Assembly: GCF_001549985.1 (NCBI RefSeq)
Contig: NZ_LROZ01000001.1
Coordinates: 496,001 to 560,000 of the forward strand
Length of the DNA: 64,000 bases
Source: Myroides odoratus
Lineage (GTDB): Bacteria > Bacteroidota > Bacteroidia > Flavobacteriales > Flavobacteriaceae
Reading direction: 5' to 3'
In this document: positions 52,326 through 61,318 of the stretch, piece by piece
Position numbering within the stretch: position 1 is the stretch's first letter
How the letters are laid out: each line of letters opens with the position of its first letter
The notes under the pieces: generated by a model
Told to the model about the DNA's origin: nothing
The model's database searches: none
What the model saw: only the letters and a program-made list of their open reading frames with translations
Made by a program: the position numbers and the translations under genes

Positions 52326-54047
52326 ATGCGTGAACAAATACAAAAAAGAAGTCTATTAGGTAGACTGAGTACAAATGCGGTGGCCCTATTCTATATTTAC
52401 TTATTTGTCAATATGGTGCCCTCTCTATATTTTGCTTTATTCCAACCACTCAATTTCTTGGGAAAAGCAACCGTATTCTTCTTTCCTTTGAGTTTATATC
52501 TTCTTGTTTTTTCTTTGTTTAAAAATATGGGGCGCACACAGATTCTCTTGTTTCCTGTATTATTTATTCACGCCTTTCAAATTGTTTTATTCTATTTATT
52601 TGGAGAAGATGTAATTGCAGTTGATATGTACCTCAATGTCGCTACAACCAACACCTCTGAAATTACGGAACTATTGGGAAGTCTACTTCCCTCGATTGCT
52701 TTTGTTTGTGTGTTGTATATTCCTACTATTATTTGGGCTATCCTCCAATGGAAGAGAAAAACATACTTACCTAAATACTTTCGAACCAAAGCGTTGATCG
52801 CTGGTATAGCGATTTTAATTGGTTCACTCCTTTTGTCCTTAGGGGCCAAAAACACCAATCGCAATACTTTTGATTTTACGATAGATGTATATCCCATCAA
52901 TGCATATTACAATTTAAATTTTGCCATCAACAAGTGGAAAAAAGTTCAGGCTTATCCTGAAACATCTAAGGGTTTTAGCTTCAACAGCACCTCAACTTCA
53001 ACTAAGGATCAGCGCCAAATTTTTGTCTTAATTGTAGGAGAGACTAGTCGAGCACATAATTGGCAGGTTTATGGTTATGACCGCCCAACAACCCCTCATT
53101 TATCAAAACAACAGAACACCGTATTTTATCAAGATGCCTTGACTCAATCCAATACAACACACAAAAGTGTATCCATGATTTTATCGGATGTCAATGCAAC
53201 CAATTACCAAGAGATTTACCAAAGAAAGGGTATTGCACAAGCCTTTAAAGAAGCTGGTTTTACCACAATTTGTCTATCCAATCAATCGGAGAACAATTCT
53301 TTTATTGAATATTTCACCAAAGAAGCAGATATCTATCAAACGATTCGCACGACAGATCCTAAAACAAGATTAACCGTGAATCGTCCAGATGAAGATTTGA
53401 TTCCGATTATGATGAATTTAATTGAAAAAACCACGGGTAATTTATTTATTATTTTACATAGCTATGGTTCGCACTTTAATTACAAAGAGCGTTATCCTTT
53501 AGCGTATCAAAAATTTACCCCTGATAACTTAACAGCCGTAAGTCGCAGACAAAAAGAACAGCTAGTCAATACCTATGACAACAGTATTTTGTACACGGAT
53601 TATTTTCTTTCCTCTACCTTACAGGCTTTAGAGCAGATTAATATCCCAAGTTTGGTTTTATACACCTCCGACCATGGAGAAGATTTATTTGATGATGATC
53701 GCGGTTTATTCTTACATTCCTCTCCGACACCGTCCTATTACCAATTGCATATTCCCTTTTTCTTGTGGTTTTCGGACTCCTTTATTGATGCGCATCCAGA
53801 GCAATATCAACTCGCCCAACAACGCAAAAAAGACCCCATCAGTACACATGTTATTTTTCACACCTTACTTGATGCGGCTGATATACAAACCCCTTACCTA
53901 AAACGAGAATTTTCTCTTGTTCATCCACAGTTTAAGGCAATACCTCGACAGTATCTAAATGATCATGACTTGGCAGTTCCTTATCAACAGATGAATTTAA
54001 AAGCGGAAGATTTTGAACAAATAAAAAAATTGAATTTAAAAAAATAA
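52326..54047 (+). CDS. Phosphoethanolamine transferase, EptA-like
   Basis: The 573-residue protein has five N-terminal membrane helices (to about residue 195), then a periplasmic sulfatase-fold domain with the nucleophile Thr240 in VGETSRAHNWQVYGYDRPTT, QSNTTHKSVSMIL, and the metal site LYTSDHGEDLFDDD plus LHSSP. EptA transfers phosphoethanolamine to lipid A, lowering polymyxin binding. Intrinsic polymyxin resistance is known in some flavobacteria, but the link here is inference. It is coupled to the D15 gene and to the PCMD gene (four-base gap). Confidence 0.88.
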   Translation: MREQIQKRSLLGRLSTNAVALFYIYLFVNMVPSLYFALFQPLNFLGKATVFFFPLSLYLLVFSLFKNMGRTQILLFPVLFIHAFQIVLFYLFGEDVIAVDMYLNVATTNTSEITELLGSLLPSIAFVCVLYIPTIIWAILQWKRKTYLPKYFRTKALIAGIAILIGSLLLSLGAKNTNRNTFDFTIDVYPINAYYNLNFAINKWKKVQAYPETSKGFSFNSTSTSTKDQRQIFVLIVGETSRAHNWQVYGYDRPTTPHLSKQQNTVFYQDALTQSNTTHKSVSMILSDVNATNYQEIYQRKGIAQAFKEAGFTTICLSNQSENNSFIEYFTKEADIYQTIRTTDPKTRLTVNRPDEDLIPIMMNLIEKTTGNLFIILHSYGSHFNYKERYPLAYQKFTPDNLTAVSRRQKEQLVNTYDNSILYTDYFLSSTLQALEQINIPSLVLYTSDHGEDLFDDDRGLFLHSSPTPSYYQLHIPFFLWFSDSFIDAHPEQYQLAQQRKKDPISTHVIFHTLLDAADIQTPYLKREFSLVHPQFKAIPRQYLNDHDLAVPYQQMNLKAEDFEQIKKLNLKK

Positions 54048-54051
54048 AAAT

Positions 54052-55017
54052 ATGAAGACTTATTTACGATTGATTCCTATACTAATTGGCCTTTTGTTAT
54101 CCACGAGTCTTTGGGCACAAAAAGAGCGTTTCGAATTACTTCCTTTTGGAAATATGAACCACTGGCAAGTACGAGAGATTAAGGAATCATTATTGATTGG
54201 CGGAAACATGCGTTACCTCTATTCGATTAATGACACCAAAGATACACTCAAAGACAATACGCCCTATAAGAACACGCGTTCTCCTTGGGCTACTTCGTCT
54301 GTACTAGCTGTTGTAAGTGGTATTACCAAAGGTAGTGTTACAGTATTTCCAGAAAAAAGAGGCAGTGGCTATGCGGCTCGTTTAGAGACGAAAATCGAAC
54401 GTGTTAGAGTACTAGGTGTTATCAACATTAATGTTTTGGCTAGTGGAACAATATTTCTAGGAGAGATGTTAGAACCCATTACTGATACAAAGAACCCACA
54501 AAGCAAGCTCATCACGGGAATTCCCTTTACCAAAAAACCTAAGGCTTTACAATTTGATTATAAAGTTACTACAGGTGGGACTTCTAGTCGAGTAAACGGC
54601 ATGGGTAAAGGCACTGTTTTGAATCAAAAAGACAAGGCGGAGATTCGCATATTATTGCAAAACAGATGGGAAGACAAGGACGGTAATGTCCATGCAAAAC
54701 GCGTGGGAACAGCATGGCTCAACCTAACAACAACAGAAAAAGAATGGAAAAACAATTTCCAACTTCAAATCAACTATGGTGACATCCGAAATCAAGGCAT
54801 CTACAAAAAAGAAATGGCCCTTCGCACAGGTGAATTTACAGATTACACTCGCAATAGTAAGGGAAAAATGACACCTATCTTAGAGGAGGGCTGGGGAAAT
54901 GCTGATGATCCCGTTACCCATCTTATTGTTCAATTCTCTTCGAGTAATGGAGGGGCTTATATCGGTAACGAAAATAGCAGATTGTGGATTGATAATGTGG
55001 GCTTAATTTATCAGTAA
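54052..55017 (+). CDS. Secreted PCMD-domain protein
   Basis: The 321-residue protein has a signal peptide (ends SLWAQKE) and a jelly-roll PCMD (putative carbohydrate metabolism) domain: FELLPFGNMNHWQVREIKES, KPKALQFDYKVTTGG, KAEIRILLQNRWEDKDGNVH and FSSSNGGAYIGNENSRLWID near the end. PCMD proteins are mostly seen in polysaccharide-related loci. Here it sits four bases behind the EptA-like gene, so a role in surface glycan or lipid A modification is likely but unproven. Confidence 0.78.
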   Translation: MKTYLRLIPILIGLLLSTSLWAQKERFELLPFGNMNHWQVREIKESLLIGGNMRYLYSINDTKDTLKDNTPYKNTRSPWATSSVLAVVSGITKGSVTVFPEKRGSGYAARLETKIERVRVLGVININVLASGTIFLGEMLEPITDTKNPQSKLITGIPFTKKPKALQFDYKVTTGGTSSRVNGMGKGTVLNQKDKAEIRILLQNRWEDKDGNVHAKRVGTAWLNLTTTEKEWKNNFQLQINYGDIRNQGIYKKEMALRTGEFTDYTRNSKGKMTPILEEGWGNADDPVTHLIVQFSSSNGGAYIGNENSRLWIDNVGLIYQ

Positions 55018-55027
55018 AAGGAATGAG

Positions 55028-55056
55028 TAGTGCACCATAGGATTGCACTATTTCTA
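55028..55056 (+). terminator. Terminator of the outer-membrane operon
   Basis: TAGTGCA (55028-55034) and TGCACTA (55044-55050) pair perfectly, followed by TTTCTAATTTT. Confidence 0.65.
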
Positions 55057-55178
55057 ATTTTATCAGCCTTTTCAATTCCCCCTCATACTCCCCATTTATA
55101 GTGAAATTTAAGCCTTCTTTGCAACACTTTAGAGAAAGAATTTTACATTCGTCCTCATAAAACATAAATAAAAAAAAC

Positions 55179-55562
55179 ATGGAATTGAATTTTACTACGT
55201 TAAAAGAGAACTTTATCAATATTTTAAAAAATCACTATACAGATTTTAATGGACGTGTTAGACGTAGAGAATATTGGTCATTTACATTGGTTAGTGTGAT
55301 TATTTCAATTGTTTTAGGAATTGTTGATTCAATCTTAGGAAAGATTGGAATAGGCTTTACAGGTTATATTTACAGTTTAGCAGTTTTACTACCTTCATTA
55401 GGACTTTTAGCGCGTCGTTTACACGATACTGGAAAAAGTGGATGGTGGATGTTATTAGGGTTAACAGGAATCGGTGCTTTCGTCGTACTTTACTTTGCTT
55501 GTTTAGATGGTACAGTTGGTGATAATGAATTTGGTAGTGATCCAAAAACTGGAGAAAGATAA
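55179..55562 (+). CDS. DUF805 membrane protein
   Basis: The 127-residue protein has the DUF805 pattern: YTDFNGRVRRREYWSFTL at the start, three or four membrane helices, the RRLHDTGKSGWW motif in the middle and the terminal GTVGDNEFGSDP. Widely conserved, function unknown. Monocistronic, with a strong terminator behind it. Confidence 0.92.
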   Translation: MELNFTTLKENFINILKNHYTDFNGRVRRREYWSFTLVSVIISIVLGIVDSILGKIGIGFTGYIYSLAVLLPSLGLLARRLHDTGKSGWWMLLGLTGIGAFVVLYFACLDGTVGDNEFGSDPKTGER

Positions 55563-55621
55563 AATTCAGAAGAAGATAACGCATAAACGATCTTCTCTTT
55601 ATTTACAATTGTAATGAAAAA

Positions 55622-55662
55622 TAAAACTAGGACTATCTGCTATCAGGTAGTCCTAGTTTATT
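55622..55662 (+). terminator. Terminator of the DUF805 gene
   Basis: AAACTAGGACTA (55624-55635) pairs perfectly with TAGTCCTAGTTT (55648-55659), followed by TATTTTT. Confidence 0.88.
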
Positions 55663-55758
55663 TTTAACTAGGAGGGACGTTCACTTTTTCGTTCATCAGA
55701 AACAAAAAAAGGACATTCCGAAGAATATCCTTTTAGGTACTAAAATGATCTAATATTA

Positions 55759-56373
55759 TTATTTTCTAATACTGTCATGGCTATGTGTTTCAACACCATC
55801 ATTCCACAGGGTCAGGATATCTGTTGCAACAGCAGCGCCACTTCCAGCTGCAATAGCAAGTTGACTGCGGTGTCCCGCTAACGTACCTGCTACATAAATC
55901 CCCTCGGCTACAAGGTGATCTATATTTTTCAATTGAATTCTATTCTTCGTGGGAATAGATTTTTTGTGGGGTTCCACATAGTCCATCAATCCCTCAATGG
56001 CAAACGTATTACTTGAATTAACAGCTATGACCACCATACGCGCTACATATTCGGTTTTATTCGTTTCTACAACAAATAACTGTGCTGAATTTTTCTGTAC
56101 ACTGCTTACCTTCTCTCCCTCTATTTGAGTCACGTGAGCATAGATTTTCAAATTTTCTTTGGCTTGCGTAAGTAAATCACTTCCTAAAGTGCCCGGTTGA
56201 ATACCGAATGCATTATTAAAAACGGCATCTTGTAACATACTTGCCTTTTGGTGCATCACGATACCAATTGTCTTTCCTTCCATAAAAGCTTTTTTGGCAG
56301 CGCTACCTAACACTTGGGCACAAGAAACACCAGAGACACCTCCTCCAATAATTAAAACATCATAAACCAACAT
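55759..56373 (-). CDS. Short FAD-dependent oxidoreductase, thioredoxin-reductase-like
   Basis: The 204-residue protein has a dinucleotide motif DVLIIGGGVSGVSCAQVLGS, a TKNRIQLKNIDHLVAEGIYVAG segment and the C-terminal FAD motif GTLAGHRSQLAIAAGSGAAVA. Normal thioredoxin reductases are about 310 residues with an internal NADPH domain and a CxxC pair; both are missing here. It thus resembles the half-size, FAD-only members of the family. Function and partner reductase are unknown. The gap to the next gene is eight bases. Confidence 0.72.
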   Translation of the reverse strand: MLVYDVLIIGGGVSGVSCAQVLGSAAKKAFMEGKTIGIVMHQKASMLQDAVFNNAFGIQPGTLGSDLLTQAKENLKIYAHVTQIEGEKVSSVQKNSAQLFVVETNKTEYVARMVVIAVNSSNTFAIEGLMDYVEPHKKSIPTKNRIQLKNIDHLVAEGIYVAGTLAGHRSQLAIAAGSGAAVATDILTLWNDGVETHSHDSIRK

Positions 56374-56381
56374 CTTTTGAT

Positions 56382-56576
56382 TTATTTTGTTTTATCGTCA
56401 ATTAACTTTGAAGTTCTGTAAATCAACAGAATACAAACTGCGCATAAAAGTGCTACAATACCAATTATAGCAATCAAACTGTCCCCTTGAAATAAGTTAT
56501 TAAAATCAAGCATTGTGATATTTAATACAATTAAGGCAACAACAAATGCAATAATAATGTAACTGAATATTTTCAT
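56382..56576 (-). CDS. Small two-helix membrane protein
   Basis: The start at 56576 (MKIFSYIIIAFVV) is preferred over one at 56669, because a TATTTTG element on the minus strand (plus 56615-56621) lies between. The 64-residue product has two membrane helices (YIIIAFVVALIVLNI and IAIIGIVALLCAVCILLIY) joined by a short acidic loop and a charged tail. Family not recognised. It is eight bases upstream of the FAD gene. Confidence 0.55.
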   Translation of the reverse strand: MKIFSYIIIAFVVALIVLNITMLDFNNLFQGDSLIAIIGIVALLCAVCILLIYRTSKLIDDKTK

Positions 56577-56669
56577 TATTTCTAAAAAGATTTTAATTCT
56601 ATTGTCCGAAAGTACAAAATAAAAATCACGTAGAAGCCTCTTTAACATTCCTACTATATAATTTAACAA

Positions 56670-56922
56670 CGCTATCGTTTGAATATTTACCTCTTTTTCT
56701 CCTTCACAAAACGCACAAAAAGAGAACTTTCCATTTTATTCCCTCCCATTTAGAGAAGTTTCTCCTCCTTCTTATTCCTGATTTTTAGATCCTGTTATTT
56801 TGTAACTAATTCTTTTTCCAGAAGATTTAACCTCTTCATTATTTCATCTTACCTAAAAATTAACGTCTACAAAAAAGGGGTTTTTAACATAAACCAAAGC
56901 GATTTCTTCCCTTTATTATCCA
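56670..56922. other. Gap without a gene
   Basis: About 250 AT-rich bases between the small membrane protein gene and the OmpA-like gene terminator. No conserved element is seen. Confidence 0.5.
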
Positions 56923-56954
56923 ACAAAGGCTCCCTTTTCAGGGAGCCTTTGGCT
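56923..56954 (-). terminator. Terminator-like hairpin of the OmpA-like gene
   Basis: AAAGGCTCCC pairs with GGGAGCCTTT around TTTTCA. The following T tract on the minus strand is weak. Confidence 0.7.
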
Positions 56955-56955
56955 A

Positions 56956-57960
56956 TTAATTTGTCTTTCTTAATTCAACTCTTCTATTCTTGGCTCTGTT
57001 AGCTTCTGAATCATTTGCTACTAGCGGGCGCTCAGCGCCAAAACCTTCTGCTGTTAAGCGTGTAGCAGCAATCTTTTGTTCGATTAAAGCTGCTTTTACG
57101 GCTTGTGCACGAGCAGTTGATAATTTCTTGTTGTGTGCTGCATCTCCTACATTATCAGTATGCCCTTCAATTGTAATCGTCAATTGACCATTTTTTTGTA
57201 GTGCTGCTGTAATCTCATTTACGACTTCTTTTCCCTCTGGAGTAATTGTCGATTGATCGTGATCAAAGTTGATATACAAAATCGACTTTCCAGTATCCGC
57301 TAATGATTTAGCAATTTCATCTGCCGTAATCTTTGTCATGGTTTGTTCAAATGCTTTGGTTTGCAGTACATTCAATTTAGCTGCTGCATTGTTTGCTGTA
57401 TATTGAATATAGATATCTCCCTGTTCTTTATGACGAATGATATAAAACTTAATTGGCTCTCCTGCATATCCAATATCTCCTTCATCTCCTTTATGTGGAT
57501 CTAACTGATTGTAGCGGTCATATTCTTCTTGTGTAATACTGCCGTCAAAGATTTCTACTGCTCCAATTGATTTCAAATAATCCTCCATGCTGCGTCTAAA
57601 AAAGCGCTCGGAAAATTGCTCGCCATTTACAGCTGTTAAGTTAGCTTTATATAATCGTCCTTCTACTTCAGTCATCACCCCATTTACAGGGAAAAGGCAA
57701 ACGTCAAACTCCCTCAACAAAGGTTTATTTAATTCTTTTATCCCTTTTGGTAAAGCTAAGTAAGGAAAATCACCAATATCTGCTGTCGTATATGGAATCT
57801 TGGTTAAATCAAGAGTGGTCTCTACCGCTGGTGCTGATTCCGCAGCTGTTGTTGTAGCCTCCTCCTGTTGTTCTACCCCAGGTACTTGCTCTTCTTTTGG
57901 CGTTTGTTTACACGAGATAAAAGCTACTCCTGCAACAAACAATAATGCTATTTTTTTCAT
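56956..57960 (-). CDS. OmpA-family lipoprotein
   Basis: The 334-residue protein has a lipoprotein signal ending in VAFISCKQT (lipobox Cys17), an acidic Glu/Ala/Thr linker to about residue 60, an unknown domain (ADIGDFPYLALPKGIKELNK and VEGRLYKANLTAVNG) and a C-terminal OmpA domain with NFDHDQSTITPEGKEVV and the peptidoglycan-binding TIEGHTDNVGDAAHNKKLS and NRRVELRK. It should tether the outer membrane to peptidoglycan. The N-terminal part is not recognised. Confidence 0.87.
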   Translation of the reverse strand: MKKIALLFVAGVAFISCKQTPKEEQVPGVEQQEEATTTAAESAPAVETTLDLTKIPYTTADIGDFPYLALPKGIKELNKPLLREFDVCLFPVNGVMTEVEGRLYKANLTAVNGEQFSERFFRRSMEDYLKSIGAVEIFDGSITQEEYDRYNQLDPHKGDEGDIGYAGEPIKFYIIRHKEQGDIYIQYTANNAAAKLNVLQTKAFEQTMTKITADEIAKSLADTGKSILYINFDHDQSTITPEGKEVVNEITAALQKNGQLTITIEGHTDNVGDAAHNKKLSTARAQAVKAALIEQKIAATRLTAEGFGAERPLVANDSEANRAKNRRVELRKTN

Positions 57961-58236
57961 GTTTTTATTGTCTTTAGTTTATCCATTAAAAGTCGATTTA
58001 AATTTTGAAACATGCAATATATTCTTGTTTAAGAAATCATTTTTTTATTTCAACCCCTCATCTTCTTGCGAAATTTAGCAGTATAACGGTTTTGATTTCG
58101 CACTTTTTCTTTCTATCGGGTTTTGATTCCTTACACAATCAGCCTAAATAGAGGCTCAAAATCAAGCAATTAATTTAGTATCATTATAAAATAGGGGTTG
58201 AATTAGCTGAATCGGTCAACATCCATGAAAGATTCG

Positions 58237-58244
58237 TAATTTTG
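58237..58244 (+). promoter_or_regulatory. -7 element of the DUF3109 gene
   Basis: TAATTTTG, 23 bases before the ATG; no clear -33 partner. The 58000-58230 gap otherwise holds nothing recognisable. Confidence 0.45.
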
Positions 58245-58267
58245 TAGCCTCAAAAAATAAATAAAAC

Positions 58268-58837
58268 ATGTTTCAAATTGGCTCAGCCTTAGTATCGGAA
58301 GATATTTTAGAAAAAGAATTTGTGTGCAACCTAACGGCTTGTAAAGGTCAGTGTTGTATTGATGGAGATGCGGGAGCCCCCGTAGAGAAGGAAGAAACTG
58401 CTATTTTAGATGAAATATTTGAAACGGTAAAACCTTATTTACGTCCTGAAGGTATTGCGGCGATTGAACAACAAGGAACCTATATCCTAGGGGAAGATGG
58501 GGAATATGAAACCCCATTAATTCACGGTGGAGAATGTGCCTATGTTATTTATGACAATGGCATGGCTTTATGTGGGATTGAAAAAGCCTATTTAGAAAAG
58601 AAAATCGATTGGAAAAAACCGATTTCTTGTCACCTATACCCTATTCGAATCAAGGAATATTCTTCTTTTTCTGCAGTAAATTACCACAAATGGCATATTT
58701 GTAGTGATGCTTGTGCGCTAGGAAAAGAACTAGAAGTTCCAGTATACAAATTTTTAAAAGATCCTTTGACGCGCAAATATGGTTCTGAGTGGTACGAAGA
58801 ACTAGAATTAGTAGCCAAAGAATACTATAAGAAATAG
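58268..58837 (+). CDS. DUF3109 family cysteine-rich protein
   Basis: The 189-residue protein has CNLTACKGQCCIDGDAGAPV near residue 20, then GGECAYVIYDNGMALCGIEK, ISCHLYPIRI and WHICSDACALG. The many conserved cysteines suggest bound zinc or an iron-sulfur cluster. DUF3109 is widespread in Bacteroidota and of unknown function. It is convergent with the aspartic protease gene with a two-base gap. Confidence 0.88.
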   Translation: MFQIGSALVSEDILEKEFVCNLTACKGQCCIDGDAGAPVEKEETAILDEIFETVKPYLRPEGIAAIEQQGTYILGEDGEYETPLIHGGECAYVIYDNGMALCGIEKAYLEKKIDWKKPISCHLYPIRIKEYSSFSAVNYHKWHICSDACALGKELEVPVYKFLKDPLTRKYGSEWYEELELVAKEYYKK

Positions 58838-58839
58838 AC

Positions 58840-59280
58840 TTACTTCACGTATAGGGTCTGTTGTCCGTAGTCGAGAATTGCTTGACCCAATGCGAACACA
58901 TCAGACCCTATAATTCCGTGTACATTTTTGGTTTTATACTCTGTGAGTGCGGTATTCACATGACTCAAATCCAACAAGACAAAATTGAAGTTATCTTTTT
59001 TCCATCGTCCCATTTGAATTTCGTTATGGTAGCTCACTTGAGTCAGCATCCCATTTGCTCCAGCACCAGATGCTTTTGTTTCTGACTCCGAAGTAGTTAA
59101 ATTAAAATGGTCGATACTTTGAAAATCGATACAACTATTAGAAGCACCCGTATCTAAGATAAAATCTCCCCATACTCCATTTACTTTTACACGTACAAAA
59201 AGGTGGTTTGTTCTCGCTATTTTGAAGCGAATTTGTTTATAGCGTTCTTTTTTTAACCAATCTTTATAGTTTTCCATCAA
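58840..59280 (-). CDS. Retropepsin-like aspartic protease family protein
   Basis: The 146-residue protein has the active-site motif FILDTGASNSCID (Asp-Thr-Gly), a flap region (GAGANGMLTQVSYHNEIQMG) and VHGIIGSDVF, the classical second hydrophobic-hydrophobic-Gly block of clan AA proteases. It is the size of a monomer that would act as a dimer. No signal peptide. Target unknown. Confidence 0.83.
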   Translation of the reverse strand: MMENYKDWLKKERYKQIRFKIARTNHLFVRVKVNGVWGDFILDTGASNSCIDFQSIDHFNLTTSESETKASGAGANGMLTQVSYHNEIQMGRWKKDNFNFVLLDLSHVNTALTEYKTKNVHGIIGSDVFALGQAILDYGQQTLYVK

Positions 59281-59357
59281 TTAAGTTTAGTTTTAATACT
59301 TTTTATAAGGTACTTTTGTAGTTTGAAAGATACTACTTTGTAGAATATTACCAAAGC

Positions 59358-60128
59358 ATGATTTTTACCGATACTCATACACATCTTTATTCAGATGCAT
59401 TTGCGGAAGATCGCAAAGAAACAATAAATCGCGCAATATCAAATGGAGTTACGCGTTTTTTTATACCTGCTATCGATTCAAGCTACGCACAGGCGATGTT
59501 TGATTTGGAAGCGGCGTTTCCTGATTGCATCTTCTTGATGATGGGCTTACACCCTACGGATGTAAAACCAGAGACGTATAAGCAAGAGCTTGCCTTTGTA
59601 GAACAGGAGTTAGCTCGTCGGAAATACTATGCTGTAGGGGAAATTGGCGTGGATTTATATTGGGATAAGACTACGTTATCCATCCAGCAAGAGGCCTTTC
59701 AGCGGCAGATTCAGCTTGCGAAAAAGCATCAATTGCCAATTAATATTCACTGTAGAGATGCTTTTGATGAAGTTTTTGAAGTCTTAGAACTCGAAAAAGA
59801 CAACGAACTTCGGGGTATTTTTCACTGCTTTACGGGAACCGAAGAGCAAGCCCAACAAGCCCTGAGTTACAACCTGAAACTGGGAATTGGCGGTGTAGCA
59901 ACTTTTAAGAACGGAAAAATTGATCAATTTTTAAACAAAATACCGTTAGAGCATATCGTATTAGAAACTGATTCTCCGTATCTTGCACCAGTGCCTTTTC
60001 GGGGCAAAAGAAATGAAAGTGCTTATATTCTCAACATAGCAGAAAGGCTATCAGAGCTATACGAACTTCCATTAGAAACAATTGCAAACCAAACGACTGC
60101 AAATTCAAAAGCAGTTTTTGGCATCTAA
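59358..60128 (+). CDS. tatD: TatD family metal-dependent DNase
   Basis: The 256-residue TIM-barrel protein has TDTHTHLYSDAF, MGLHPTDV, VGEIGVDLYWD, INIHCRDAFDEV, GIFHCFTGTEEQA and the late ETDSPYLAPVPFRGKRNE. All metal ligands of TatD (His, His, Glu, His, His, Asp) can be placed. It probably acts as a 3'-5' exonuclease in DNA repair or degradation. A TACTTTTG -7 box at 59311-59318 lies upstream. It leads a three-gene set with the acyltransferase and ansA. Confidence 0.93.
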   Translation: MIFTDTHTHLYSDAFAEDRKETINRAISNGVTRFFIPAIDSSYAQAMFDLEAAFPDCIFLMMGLHPTDVKPETYKQELAFVEQELARRKYYAVGEIGVDLYWDKTTLSIQQEAFQRQIQLAKKHQLPINIHCRDAFDEVFEVLELEKDNELRGIFHCFTGTEEQAQQALSYNLKLGIGGVATFKNGKIDQFLNKIPLEHIVLETDSPYLAPVPFRGKRNESAYILNIAERLSELYELPLETIANQTTANSKAVFGI

Positions 60129-60181
60129 TTGTACAACATAGAAACATAACATTTAAGTTTACATAAATATTTAAAACACTA

Positions 60182-61318
60182 ATGTCTAAGTTTGATTCAA
60201 TACGCCATTACCATGATCACGAGGTTAATGAGGTTCTACAAAGAATCTCTAAACACCCTATGGTCAAAGCGTTAATGGGTTTTACTTTTCCAAATAAAAC
60301 CGAACAGGAATGGATGGAAGATTTGAGCAAAGTAACCTCAATACAGCAATTTCAAGAGGAATTTGCCTATTATTCTATTCTGCGCATCTTAGAAAAAAGT
60401 TCGAATGGACTTTCAACTTCTGGTTTTGAGAAGTTAGAAAAAGATACGGCTTATTTATATATCTCCAATCACCGTGATATCATCATGGATACGTCTTTAT
60501 TGAATGTAACCTTAAAGGATCACGGCTTAACCATGACTGCTTCTGCTGTTGGAGACAACTTGGTACAGAAGTCTTTTTTATTGGCTTTAGCCAAAGTAAA
60601 CCGCAACTTTTTAGTTCGCCGTAAACTAACACCAAGAGAATTATTAGAAAGTTCTCGTTTGATGTCCGAATACATTCACAGTCTTATTGTGGAGGAAAAT
60701 CGTTCGGTGTGGATTGCACAACGCGAAGGAAGAACGAAAGATGGCAATGATGCTACCCATACAGGCGTTTTAAAAATGCTCGGTATGGATGCAGGTGACG
60801 AAAACTTGATGGATTATTTCAAGCAGTTGAAAATCGTTCCTGTTTCTATTTCTTATGAGTATGATCCTACAGATGCTTTGAAGATGCCTCAATTATTAGC
60901 TATTGCAAATAATGAAGCATACATCAAGGAAAAAAATGAGGATTTTGTCAATTTATACAGTGGAATTATCGGTCAAAAGAAAGGGATTCACATTCACGTT
61001 GGCGATGTGATTGATACGGAATTAGACCAAATCAAGGCCATTGCAGATAAACCTAATAAACAATTACAGGCCTTGGCTCAAGTGATTGATCATTCGATTA
61101 TCACCAATTACCACCTATGGCCGACGAATTATATTGCCTACGATATTCTAAATAATACCAACAAATTTGCGGATCGCTATAGTGAAAAGGAAAAACAGTT
61201 GTTTGAACGTCGTTTAGAGCTACGCGTAAACAAACAGGAGCAAAAAGTGGTAGACAACTTCTTAGCGATGTATGCAAATCCTGTTGTGAATAAATTAAAA
61301 TTACAAGATGAACAATAA
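60182..61318 (+). CDS. Glycerol-3-phosphate acyltransferase-like protein (PlsB/PlsC fold)
   Basis: The 378-residue protein has the acyltransferase motif NHRDIIMD near residues 96-103, NRNFLVRRKL, the QREGRTKDG motif (EGxRS-like) and IVPVSISYEYDPTDA. Length and spacing are closer to PlsB-like glycerol-3-phosphate acyltransferases than to the shorter PlsC. It would act in phospholipid synthesis. The frame ends 11 bases inside the ansA frame, an overlap that suggests coupling. Confidence 0.82.
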   Translation: MSKFDSIRHYHDHEVNEVLQRISKHPMVKALMGFTFPNKTEQEWMEDLSKVTSIQQFQEEFAYYSILRILEKSSNGLSTSGFEKLEKDTAYLYISNHRDIIMDTSLLNVTLKDHGLTMTASAVGDNLVQKSFLLALAKVNRNFLVRRKLTPRELLESSRLMSEYIHSLIVEENRSVWIAQREGRTKDGNDATHTGVLKMLGMDAGDENLMDYFKQLKIVPVSISYEYDPTDALKMPQLLAIANNEAYIKEKNEDFVNLYSGIIGQKKGIHIHVGDVIDTELDQIKAIADKPNKQLQALAQVIDHSIITNYHLWPTNYIAYDILNNTNKFADRYSEKEKQLFERRLELRVNKQEQKVVDNFLAMYANPVVNKLKLQDEQ

